A DNA stretch of 38,247 bases from Gammaproteobacteria bacterium (GTDB lineage Bacteria > Pseudomonadota > Gammaproteobacteria > SZUA-140). A program made the position numbers and the translations under genes. Shown here one piece after another: positions 30,345-38,247 of the stretch. The notes beneath the pieces are model-generated. The model was not told the DNA's origin. It ran no database searches and saw only the letters and a program-made list of their open reading frames with translations. The DNA is taken from positions 1 to 38,247 of the forward strand of contig WFNO01000090.1 of the NCBI GenBank assembly GCA_015488555.1, given 5' to 3'. Numbering within the stretch: the stretch's first letter is position 1; each line of letters opens with the position of its first letter.

Positions 30345-30373
30345 ACTATAGAACAGGCGCGGCCGCTTGCCAA
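30345..30373 (-). promoter_or_regulatory. Promoter for the leuA leader
   Basis: Minus strand TTGGCA (30368-30373) and TATAGT (30345-30350) separated by exactly 17 bases; the expected start point is about 30338. The -35 box directly abuts a 15-bp tandem repeat array. Promoter, peptide ORF, hairpin and leuA lie in the correct order. Confidence 0.65.
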
Positions 30374-30444
30374 GCGGATTGCATACGGGCGGATTGCATA
30401 CGGGCGGATTGCATACGGGCGGATTGCATATGGACTGCATACGG
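30374..30444. repeat. 15-bp tandem repeat array, 4 full units plus a partial one
   Basis: GCGGATTGCATACGG is repeated without spacers: three identical units (30374-30418), a fourth with one change (30419-30433, ending ATATGG) and a degenerate partial unit ACTGCATACGG (30434-30444). It is immediately upstream of the leuA -35 box and spaced about one and a half helical turns per unit, the position of an activator or repressor array. The track translation GRIAYGRIAY is not a gene. Confidence 0.92.
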
Positions 30445-30485
30445 CACATGCGGGACTTGCGGAGACGACTCCAGAGGATAGCGTC

Positions 30486-31313
30486 CTACCGATCCTCCTC
30501 CGTCCTCTGTCCTCCGTCCTCTGCCCCCGCCTTTCCTGCTTTTTTCTCAGCCCGCCGCCGGCGCAGTTGTACGAGGGTCAGGACCGGCCCGGAGAGGGCA
30601 TAGGTGACGGCCATACCGAACAGGACGATGGGCGGATCGATGGAAACGAAGACGAAGATGAGCACCAGGATCAGCACCGCCACGAAGGGCACCCGATCCC
30701 TGAGATTGATGTCCTTGAAGCTGTGATAGCGGATGTTGCTGACCATGAGCACCCCGGCGGCCACGGTGAGGAACAACACCAGACCCGCCAGGTCCTCTCC
30801 CTGGATGCCATAGTCAGAGCAGGACCAGACCAGACCGGCCAGCAGGGCCGCCGCCGGCGGCGAGGGCAGGCCCTGGAAATAGGCCTTGTCGATGCTGGCC
30901 GACTGGGTGTTGAAACGGGCCAGTCGTAGGGCAGCACCCGCCGTATAGATGAAAGCAGCCAGCCAACCCAGCTTGCCCAGGCTGGACAACGACCAGACAT
31001 AGACCACCAGCGCCGGCGCCAGGCCGAAGGCGATCATGTCCGAGAGACTGTCGTACTCGACCCCGAAATCGCTCTGGGTATTGGTGAGACGCGCTACCCG
31101 CCCGTCGATGCCGTCCATGAACTGGGCCACAAAGATGGCGATACCGGCGGCCTCGAAGCGGCCGTCGATGGCAGCGACGATGGCATAGAATCCGGCGAAC
31201 AGGGCCGCGGTGGTGAACAGATTGGGCAGCAGATAGATTCCGCGCCGGCGCCTGACCGGCGCGGTTCCGGATTGCTGCGATGTCGCCGCCCTCTGTGCCG
31301 CTCTTCGTCCCAT
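30486..31313 (-). CDS. pssA: CDP-diacylglycerol-serine O-phosphatidyltransferase PssA (membrane type)
   Basis: Makes phosphatidylserine from CDP-diacylglycerol and serine in the inner membrane, the step toward phosphatidylethanolamine. Start at ATG 31313 (MGRRAAQRAA) gives 275 residues; the track's extra 26 residues run upstream. The CDP-alcohol phosphatidyltransferase motif is complete: Asp70-Gly71, Ala74-Arg75, Gly84, Asp88, Asp92. About six to eight membrane helices follow, and LPSPPAAALLAGLVW is typical of the PssA (type II) group. The cytoplasmic C-terminal tail (AEKKAGKAGAEDGGQRTEED) is encoded by a heptanucleotide repeat and looks acquired. It follows the psd-like gene by 40 bases, as in the common psd-pssA pair. 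Confidence 0.92.
   Translation of the reverse strand: MGRRAAQRAATSQQSGTAPVRRRRGIYLLPNLFTTAALFAGFYAIVAAIDGRFEAAGIAIFVAQFMDGIDGRVARLTNTQSDFGVEYDSLSDMIAFGLAPALVVYVWSLSSLGKLGWLAAFIYTAGAALRLARFNTQSASIDKAYFQGLPSPPAAALLAGLVWSCSDYGIQGEDLAGLVLFLTVAAGVLMVSNIRYHSFKDINLRDRVPFVAVLILVLIFVFVSIDPPIVLFGMAVTYALSGPVLTLVQLRRRRAEKKAGKAGAEDGGQRTEEDR
30496..30523. repeat. Heptanucleotide tandem repeat (TCCTCYG) x4 within the pssA 3' end
   Basis: Four consecutive 7-base units TCCTCCG, TCCTCTG, TCCTCCG, TCCTCTG, lying inside the last 13 codons of pssA. Because seven is not a multiple of three, gain or loss of one unit would shift the frame of the PssA tail. Confidence 0.88.
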
Positions 31314-31353
31314 CTCGAATGAATGAAAATATATGTGTCTCGGGGCACACACC

Positions 31354-31962
31354 TCAATGTACGAGGCGCGCCAGGAGATCCGAACCCGCACGCAACCGAT
31401 TCCCGGCGCTCACCAGGAGGCGCGAATTGGCGGGCAAAAACACACTGATCTCGCCACCGAAACCGACGATACCACAACGCTGACCTTGACCAATGCGCTC
31501 GCCGATGTGCACGTAACAACGGGGACGCAGCGGATGACCCCGCACGCGGATGGCCAGCACCACGTCGTCATCCTCGTCGGTACGTACCCAGAGGGCAGAA
31601 CGCCCCTCTCCCCGCACCACCCAGATCTCCATGATCTTGCCCTCCACCGGGCTGCGGGCACTATAGACGCCGGTACGATTCATGTGCAGGTCCACAACGA
31701 GGGCCTCGCGCTGAAGATAGGGATCGTGCCCCTGGCGTACGGCGATCACCTTGCCGTCCACCGGGCTCACCACCCCCAGAGGGGCGGGCGGTATGGAGCG
31801 GTCGGGATCGCGGAACAGATAGGCCAGGATGCCAGCCGCCAGCCACAGGGGCAGGGCCCACACGCCCCCGGCGGTAAGCTGCACCAGCAGGGCGAGCGCC
31901 GAGGCCGTCCCGATGAACGGCCAGCCCTGCCGGGCGATCAAGGGGTGATCTCCATTCACCAT
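31354..31962 (-). CDS. psd: Phosphatidylserine decarboxylase-like protein lacking the autocleavage serine
   Basis: Phosphatidylserine decarboxylases mature by self-cleavage at a Gly-Ser bond, the serine becoming the pyruvoyl cofactor. This 202-residue protein has the short-type (about 215 residues) architecture: HPLIARQGWPFIG start, two hydrophobic stretches, YLFRDPDRSIPPAP, and SPVDGKVIAV with the conserved Asp. But the cleavage segment normally written RFGS(R/T) is GFGGE here (Gly169-Gly170; the codon is GGC, one transition from AGC), and the histidine of the usual NVHxxRSPVDG is Tyr100 (GVYSARSPVEG). The ENER-type region is also changed. It may be inactive or have another role. Context (ilvC upstream, pssA downstream) is that of a genuine psd, so ancestry is clear even if activity is doubtful. 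Confidence 0.8.
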   Translation of the reverse strand: MVNGDHPLIARQGWPFIGTASALALLVQLTAGGVWALPLWLAAGILAYLFRDPDRSIPPAPLGVVSPVDGKVIAVRQGHDPYLQREALVVDLHMNRTGVYSARSPVEGKIMEIWVVRGEGRSALWVRTDEDDDVVLAIRVRGHPLRPRCYVHIGERIGQGQRCGIVGFGGEISVFLPANSRLLVSAGNRLRAGSDLLARLVH

Positions 31963-32029
31963 CGGCGCCTGCCATCCAGGACCGGCACCGGAATCAGCGC
32001 GGATCGCTCCCGGTCACCGGCCGCTTCAC

Positions 32030-33609
<1,580 letters not shown>

Positions 33610-33614
33610 GCTCG

Positions 33615-35324
33615 CTACACCAGGATCATTTCGTTGAGACCGGCGCCTGCGGGGATCATGGGATAGACGTTCTCCGTCTGGTCGGTGATGAAATCCATGA
33701 ACACCAGGCGTTTCTTGAGTTTCATGGCCTCCTCCAAGGCGGGCACCACATCGGCCGGCTTTTCGATGCGCATGCCCACGTGGCCGTAGCTTTCCGCCAG
33801 GCGGACGAAATCCGGCAGGGCCTCCATGTAGGACATGGCGTAACGCCCCTGGTAGAAGAACTCCTGCCACTGGCGCACCATGCCCAGATAGCGATTGTTG
33901 AGATTGACGATCTTGATGGGCAGGCCGTACTGCAGGCAGGTAGACAGTTCCTGGATGCACATCTGGATGCTGCCCTCGCCCGTGACACATACCACCGTGG
34001 AACGGGGATGGCCGAACTGCACGCCCATGGCCGCCGGCAGGCCGAAACCCATGGTGCCCAGGCCGCCGGAATTGATCCAGCGGTTGGGCTTGTCGAACTT
34101 GTAGAACTGCGCCGCCCACATCTGATGCTGGCCCACGTCGGAGGTGACGAAGGCGTTGCCCCGGGTCACCTTGTAGAGCTGCTCCAGCACGTACTGGGGT
34201 TTGATGACCTCGTCGCTGTACTGATATTTGAGGCATTCGGTGGCGCGCCACTCCTCGATCTGACGCCACCAAGCCGCCAGGGCCTCGCGCCTGGGCTTGA
34301 GTTTTTTCTCTTTAATGATGCGGATCATCTCACCCAACACGTCACTCACCCGGCCGACGATGGGCACGTCCACTCGTACGTTCTTGGAGATGGAGGAGGG
34401 GTCGATGTCGACATGGATGATCTTGGCCTTGGAACAGAATTTCTCCACGTTGCCGGTAACCCGGTCGTCGAAGCGGGCGCCTACCGCCAGCAACACGTCG
34501 CAATGGTGCATGGCCATGTTGGCCTCGTAGGTGCCGTGCATGCCCAGCATGCCCAGGAACTGCTTGTCGGTACCAGGATAGCCGCCTAGGCCCATGAGGG
34601 TGTTGGTGATAGGAAAACCCAGCAGGCGGGTAAGTTCGGTGAGCGGCTTGGCGGCACCATCCAGGATGACTCCGCCGCCGGTATAGATCATGGGACGTTC
34701 GGCCTGCACGAGCAGCTTCACGGCCCGTTTGATCTGGCCAATGTGCCCCTTGGTCACCGGCTTGTAGGAGCGCAACTGGATCTCCTTAGGGTAGACGTAC
34801 TTGGCCTTGGCCGCTGTCACGTCCTTGGGAATGTCCACCACCACCGGTCCCGGCCGCCCGGTGGTGGCAATGTAGAAGGCCTTCTTGAGGATGAGCGCGA
34901 GATCCCGCACGTCCTTGACCAGAAAATTGTGCTTGACACAGGGGCGGGTGACGCCCACCGAATCCACCTCCTGGAAGGCGTCGTTGCCGATGAGGTGGGT
35001 GGGCACCTGTCCAGTGAGCACCACCAGAGGGATGGAATCCATGTAGGCCGTGGCGATGCCAGTGACCGCATTGGTGGCACCCGGCCCGGAGGTCACCAGG
35101 GCCACGCCGGGCTTGCCGGTGGCGCGAGCGTAACCATCAGCAGCGTGGGTGGCACCCTGTTCGTGCCGCACCAGGATGTGCTGCACCTCCTCCTGCTTGT
35201 ACAGGGCGTCGTAGATGTGCAAGACCGCGCCCCCGGGATACCCGAAGACGTACTTAACGCCTTCGTCTCTCAGGAAACGGACGACGATTTCTGCGCCAGT
35301 CAGTTCCACGCCCTTGCTACCCAA
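33615..35324 (-). CDS. ilvI: Acetolactate synthase large (catalytic) subunit, IlvI/IlvB type
   Basis: Thiamine-diphosphate enzyme that joins pyruvate to pyruvate or 2-oxobutyrate, the first step to valine, leucine and isoleucine. 569 residues. N-terminal domain with [17 protein letters not shown] and the catalytic Glu in [23 protein letters not shown]-region [14 protein letters not shown]-terminal diphosphate loop [17 protein letters not shown], ending [17 protein letters not shown] instead of GDG in that loop is, from memory, usual in pseudomonad relatives and not a defect. The start shown is TTG 35324 with GGGGA seven bases upstream; GTG 35309 is an alternative. A 39-codon ORF in another frame overlaps the start by 25 bases. 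First gene of ilvI-ilvH-ilvC-psd-pssA. Confidence 0.96.
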   Translation of the reverse strand: MGSKGVELTGAEIVVRFLRDEGVKYVFGYPGGAVLHIYDALYKQEEVQHILVRHEQGATHAADGYARATGKPGVALVTSGPGATNAVTGIATAYMDSIPLVVLTGQVPTHLIGNDAFQEVDSVGVTRPCVKHNFLVKDVRDLALILKKAFYIATTGRPGPVVVDIPKDVTAAKAKYVYPKEIQLRSYKPVTKGHIGQIKRAVKLLVQAERPMIYTGGGVILDGAAKPLTELTRLLGFPITNTLMGLGGYPGTDKQFLGMLGMHGTYEANMAMHHCDVLLAVGARFDDRVTGNVEKFCSKAKIIHVDIDPSSISKNVRVDVPIVGRVSDVLGEMIRIIKEKKLKPRREALAAWWRQIEEWRATECLKYQYSDEVIKPQYVLEQLYKVTRGNAFVTSDVGQHQMWAAQFYKFDKPNRWINSGGLGTMGFGLPAAMGVQFGHPRSTVVCVTGEGSIQMCIQELSTCLQYGLPIKIVNLNNRYLGMVRQWQEFFYQGRYAMSYMEALPDFVRLAESYGHVGMRIEKPADVVPALEEAMKLKKRLVFMDFITDQTENVYPMIPAGAGLNEMILV

Positions 35325-35419
35325 TTGTCATCCCCATACACTTCAGCCAGCAAAAACAAGCCTTGCAAAAGGAACTTGGCATTGTAATCAGAACCGGCGG
35401 CAAAAGATAGGGATAGCAT
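35300..35419 (-). CDS. Possible 39-residue upstream ORF overlapping the ilvI start
   Basis: Minus-strand [19 protein letters not shown]... that ends at TGA 25 bases inside ilvI, in a different frame. Seven of its codons are Leu, mostly ones expected to be uncommon in so GC-rich a genome: CTA, CTA, CTT, TTG, TTG, TTG, CTG. It could be a leader whose translation masks or couples to the ilvI start. It has no good ribosome site, and the AT-rich base composition of the gap alone could explain the codons. Low-confidence call. Confidence 0.3.
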   Translation of the reverse strand: MLSLSFAAGSDYNAKFLLQGLFLLAEVYGDDNWVARAWN

Positions 35420-35423
35420 TCGG

Positions 35424-35451
35424 CACGCCCCGGCTATCACGCCCCGGCTAT
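35424..35451. repeat. Perfect 14-bp tandem duplication in the ilvI divergent promoter region
   Basis: CACGCCCCGGCTAT twice without spacer (35424-35437 and 35438-35451), between ilvI and the divergent tautomerase gene. A TATATA stretch touches its right edge. It could be a paired operator. Confidence 0.85.
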
Positions 35452-35480
35452 ATAGGGTTTCACCACAGGGAGAACGCACC

Positions 35481-35825
35481 ATGCCGTATCTGAAGATCCA
35501 AAGCAACGTCAAAATACCCGAGGAGAATAGGGAATCTCTCACCCGCCAATTGTCGGCCACCGTGGCTCAGGCCCTGGGCAAGGCGGAACGCTATGTGATG
35601 ATAGCCCTGGAACCCACCGCCACCATGTGCCTTGCAGGAGATGCGGCGCCATGCGCCTACCTGGAATTGAAAAGCATCGGTCTACCCGGAGACTGCACGG
35701 CGCAACTTTCGCGTACTCTGTGCGAAGCGGTGGGTGCAGCCCTGGACGTGCCGGCGGAGCGGATCTACATCGAATTCGCCGATGCCCCCCGCCACCTGTG
35801 GGGCTGGAACGGCGCCACCTTCTGA
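35481..35825 (+). CDS. MIF/phenylpyruvate tautomerase-family protein
   Basis: Small 114-residue tautomerase superfamily protein, probably a cytoplasmic homotrimer. Pro2 directly after Met is the general base of the superfamily once Met is removed. The sequence follows the macrophage migration inhibitory factor layout: PYLKIQSNV strand, helix KIPEENRESLTRQLSATVAQALGKAERYVMIAL, CAYLELKSIG strand, second helix and the terminal ERIYIEFADAPRHLWGWNGATF, matching the usual RIYIxFxDxxxxxWGWNGxTF ending. A good ribosome site (GGGAGA) precedes ATG 35481. Bacterial members often lack a known physiological substrate. Divergent from ilvI, convergent with the next gene. Confidence 0.9.
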   Translation: MPYLKIQSNVKIPEENRESLTRQLSATVAQALGKAERYVMIALEPTATMCLAGDAAPCAYLELKSIGLPGDCTAQLSRTLCEAVGAALDVPAERIYIEFADAPRHLWGWNGATF

Positions 35826-35912
35826 GGCCGACACCGCCCCTTCTGCAATCGCCGGGGTAAGCGAACAAGGAACTGCAGGGAACGGGCCGCCCAAAACCCT
35901 ATTTCTGGAACC

Positions 35913-36590
35913 CTATTCCAGATTGGCGGATAAAAACTCCAGAGTGGCCTGCCAGGCCTCCTCCACGGCCTGCGCCGGCACGCCGCCCGTCCTGCGCAAC
36001 AGGCTGCGCTCCGTGACCACCTCCAGCATCGGCACCGTCAATTCGCGCATGGGCGTGAGATCTTTGCTGCGGCGCGTGTGATAGGACACCAGGGCCTGGA
36101 CCTCGCCGGGACGGCGCTGAACCAAGTCCATGGCATGGGCGATGCCCTCCCCCCAGGCCACCACTACCACTTGCTGCTGGCGCCGGCGCAGATAGGACAG
36201 GGCACTGTCCAAATTGGCCTCGATCCACACGGGATCGATGTCGCGCAGGATTTCGCGCGCCGTCACTTCATCAGGCACCCGGCGGCCTTCGAAATAGTCC
36301 ACCACCACCGCCCGGTATCCCTGCGCCGCCAGCCGTTCCGCCCAGGCCATGGCAGGCCGGTGGAAGCCCCAGCGGTCCGGTACCAGCAGCGCTCCCCGCA
36401 CCGCCTGCTCGGGTCCGGCCACATAGACGTTGAAGCGGGTGTGGTAGGCGGTCTTCAATTTCAGCAGCTGGCCAGCCAAAGATATCGCTTCCGCCGCCGT
36501 CCCGCTGGTTGGCAGCCCGATCAGCAGATAGGCTAGCAGTAGGCCTCCCACCGCGGCCGGCGCCATCCGCATGCGCATTCTGCGGTACAT
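35913..36590 (-). CDS. Secreted dienelactone-hydrolase-like protein with a degenerate active site
   Basis: 225 residues from ATG 36590, chosen because GAGGGA lies nine bases upstream and a signal peptide follows (basic MYRRMRMRM, hydrophobic GGLLLAYLLIGL, likely cleavage after TSGTAA). The mature part has an alpha/beta-hydrolase outline of the dienelactone hydrolase kind: ALLVPDRWGFHRPAMAWAERLA, GYRAVVVDYFEGR, then a helix and the strand that should end in the nucleophile elbow. There the family GxCxG reads AWGEG, with Gly147 where Cys or Ser is required, and no C-terminal HGF-like histidine is seen. It is therefore probably not a normal hydrolase; a binding or structural role, or decay, are options. 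It follows the permease gene on the same strand by 37 bases. Confidence 0.7.
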   Translation of the reverse strand: MYRRMRMRMAPAAVGGLLLAYLLIGLPTSGTAAEAISLAGQLLKLKTAYHTRFNVYVAGPEQAVRGALLVPDRWGFHRPAMAWAERLAAQGYRAVVVDYFEGRRVPDEVTAREILRDIDPVWIEANLDSALSYLRRRQQQVVVVAWGEGIAHAMDLVQRRPGEVQALVSYHTRRSKDLTPMRELTVPMLEVVTERSLLRRTGGVPAQAVEEAWQATLEFLSANLE

Positions 36591-36627
36591 GGTCGCGTCA
36601 TCCCTCCCTCGTTCATGAACCCCCATT

Positions 36628-38247
36628 CTACGTCCTTTCCAACAAGGTTTGCAGGGGCGGACGCCGCAGGATGCCGCGCGTGCCCAAATAACCGGCCAGG
36701 CCCACCCCGACCGCAGCCACCACGCCGGCAGCGGCCAGCCAACCCCAGCTGGGCCGATAAGGCACCTCGAACACCGCTGCCGCCAGCAGCCCCCCCAGAC
36801 CCGCAGCGGCGGCAACGGCGATGCCGCTGGCCAGCAGACCGAGCAGCAGGAACTCCGTCGCCAGACTGTGCAGCAATTGGCGCCGGCTGCCGCCCAGGGC
36901 ACGGCGGATGGCGTAATCTCGGATCCGCTCGTCCAGGGTAGACTGGATGGCTGCATACAAGACCAGCAAGCCCGCCACGAGGGTGAACAGGAACACGTAT
37001 TCCACGGCCAGGCTCACCCGCGACATCACCAAGCGCACTTGGTCCATGATGGCAGCCACATCGATCACAGTAACATTGGGGAAACGCTGCACCAGCTCTG
37101 TGAGCAATCCTTCCTCCTGAGGCGGTAGATAGAAGCTACTGATGTAACTAGTGGGAAAGTCCTGTAACAAACCCGGTGGAGCGATGACGAAGAAATTCAC
37201 CCGGAAGCTGTCCCATTCCACCTCCCGCAAATTGACTACGCGCCCCCGCACCACCTGTTCGCCGACGCGATACTCCAGCAGATCCCCCAGGGCGATGCCC
37301 AGGGTCTCGGCCAATCCCCGCTCCACGGAAAACAGCGCCGCCTCCATCTCTCCCGCCTGCCACCAGCGGCCGGCCACCACACGATTGTGTGCGGGCGGCG
37401 CAGCCATCCAGGAGAGATTGAACTCGCGCGCCACCAAGCGCCGGGCCTGCTCCTCGGTGTAGCGTTCCGGAGTCACCGGGGTTTCGCCGATAGCCGTGAG
37501 GCGCCCGCGCACCACCGGATAGAAACCGGGCGTAGTCATGCCCCGCGCCGCGAAGAAGGCCTCCAGTTCCGCCACCTGCTGCGGGCGGATATTGATGAGG
37601 AAGCGATTGGGCGTATCGGGCGGCAACTGGCGCTGCCACCCTGCCAGCAGATCGTTGCGGACCACCATGAGCAGCAAGAGCACGGTGATACCGATGCCGA
37701 AGGCGGCCACCTGCAAGGCGCTGCCCCCGAGGCGCCGGCGCAGGCTGCGGGCGGCGAAGCGCCAGGCCACGGAGAGACGCCCCTCCAGGCCGCCCAGGGC
37801 CCGCAACACCAGCCATGCCGCCGCGCCCAGCACCAGCATCACGACCAGGGTCCCCCCCAGCATGTAGGCCCCGAGCCGCCACTCACCCGCTTGCCAGAAC
37901 ACCAGGGCGGCGAAGGCCGCCATTCCCGCGCCCCCGGCGAGCACGCCTTGCGGGGGCGGCGTCCCCAGCTCGCGACGCAAGACCCGCAGGGCCGGCACGC
38001 GCGGCAGATGCAGCAGAAGCGGCAGGGAAAAGCCCGCCACCATCACCAGGGCCACCGCCATTCCCGCCAGCCAGGGCTGTACCGAGGGCGGCGGCAGGGC
38101 CAGCGTGATCAAAGTGCCCAGCAAGGCCACCAGCCCGTACTGGGCCAGATAACCCAGGACCCCGCCCGCCAGCGCCGCCGCCACTGCCAGTACCGCCAGT
38201 TGCACCAGATAGAGCGCCAGGATCTCCCTCCGGCTGCAGCCCAAGCA
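36628..38247 (-). CDS. FtsX/YbbP-family ABC transporter permease, 5'-truncated by the window edge
   Basis: Inner-membrane permease of the macrolide-exporter/lipoprotein-release superfamily. The frame is open to the last base of the window; the track Met at 38244 is an internal TTG, so the start lies beyond. At least 539 residues are visible. Features: the cytoplasmic signature LGCSRREILALYL at the start and its repeat RALGGSRRQLLHSLATEFLLLG near the end, paired helix sets typical of the ten-helix YbbP layout, and a periplasmic MacB-like domain in between (NRFLINIRPQQVAELEAFFAARG, ERGLAETLGIALGDLLEYRVG). The last TM ends GYLGTRGILRRPPLQTLLER, a common FtsX-type C-terminus. Its partner ATPase (YbbA type) should be upstream, outside the window. 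Confidence 0.88.
   Translation of the reverse strand, partial: CLGCSRREILALYLVQLAVLAVAAALAGGVLGYLAQYGLVALLGTLITLALPPPSVQPWLAGMAVALVMVAGFSLPLLLHLPRVPALRVLRRELGTPPPQGVLAGGAGMAAFAALVFWQAGEWRLGAYMLGGTLVVMLVLGAAAWLVLRALGGLEGRLSVAWRFAARSLRRRLGGSALQVAAFGIGITVLLLLMVVRNDLLAGWQRQLPPDTPNRFLINIRPQQVAELEAFFAARGMTTPGFYPVVRGRLTAIGETPVTPERYTEEQARRLVAREFNLSWMAAPPAHNRVVAGRWWQAGEMEAALFSVERGLAETLGIALGDLLEYRVGEQVVRGRVVNLREVEWDSFRVNFFVIAPPGLLQDFPTSYISSFYLPPQEEGLLTELVQRFPNVTVIDVAAIMDQVRLVMSRVSLAVEYVFLFTLVAGLLVLYAAIQSTLDERIRDYAIRRALGGSRRQLLHSLATEFLLLGLLASGIAVAAAAGLGGLLAAAVFEVPYRPSWGWLAAAGVVAAVGVGLAGYLGTRGILRRPPLQTLLERT

Noticed and set aside
30374-30444. Possible CRISPR array
   Set aside because: Units are only 15 bp and directly contiguous, with no spacers and no cas genes nearby.
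33984-34030. GEG instead of GDG in the ilvI diphosphate loop as a damaged site
   Set aside because: As I recall, related gammaproteobacterial enzymes also carry GEG, and the remaining motif is intact.

Overview
The window is a GC-rich stretch of chromosome, almost certainly from a gammaproteobacterium. Three things point there: the order tig-clpP-clpX-lon-(tRNA)-ppiD-fabI next to a Yej/Npp-type peptide ABC transporter, which as I recall it is close to the Pseudomonas arrangement; the ilvI-ilvH-ilvC-psd-pssA-leuA order common in beta- and gammaproteobacteria; and the protein families themselves. A GC-rich Chromatiales or Ectothiorhodospiraceae-like lineage would fit, but I cannot name a genus. 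Apart from short repeats there is no prophage, CRISPR array or intact insertion sequence. This is mainly core genome.

Layout. 1-930 holds the 3' part of moeA (+). 950-7671 is a four-gene minus-strand operon for an oligopeptide-type ABC transporter (binding lipoprotein, two permeases, fused double ATPase). 7672-8206 is a repeat-rich gap followed by the fabI leader. 8207-10249 carries fabI and a dicarboxylate/amino-acid symporter (+). 10254-19331 (-) is the protein quality-control block tig, clpP, clpX, lon, ppiD, with tRNA-Val and tRNA-Asp between lon and ppiD where hupB is usually found. 19403-20287 (-) is a five-tRNA cluster (Pro, Arg, His, Lys, Leu) upstream of tig. 20409-25343 (-) is prmB, hemN, aroC and an MFS transporter. 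25523-28502 (+) is an overlapping ettA-udg-rimI operon. 28578-35324 (-) is the branched-chain amino acid and phospholipid block ilvI-ilvH-ilvC-psd-pssA, then leuA with its own promoter and leader. 35481-38247 holds a MIF-like tautomerase (+), a degenerate dienelactone-hydrolase-like secreted protein (-) and a truncated FtsX/YbbP-type permease (-).

The most interesting material is regulatory. Upstream of leuA a promoter (TTGGCA-17-TATAGT) directly precedes a 28-codon ORF with five consecutive Leu codons, followed by a hairpin and T-tract. This looks like a leucine attenuator whose peptide ORF would begin at or very near +1 (a leaderless attenuator peptide). Four to five 15-bp tandem repeats abut the -35 box. 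The ilvI gene is preceded by a perfect 14-bp tandem duplication and by a 39-codon ORF rich in uncommon Leu codons that overlaps the ilvI start. Separately, heptanucleotide tandem repeats of three different sequences occur at three loci, one of them inside the end of pssA, and a composite palindrome-plus-heptamer element occurs twice in the same orientation. The psd-like gene has lost the Ser at the autocleavage site. All of these readings come from eye inspection; no folding, alignment or database search was run.
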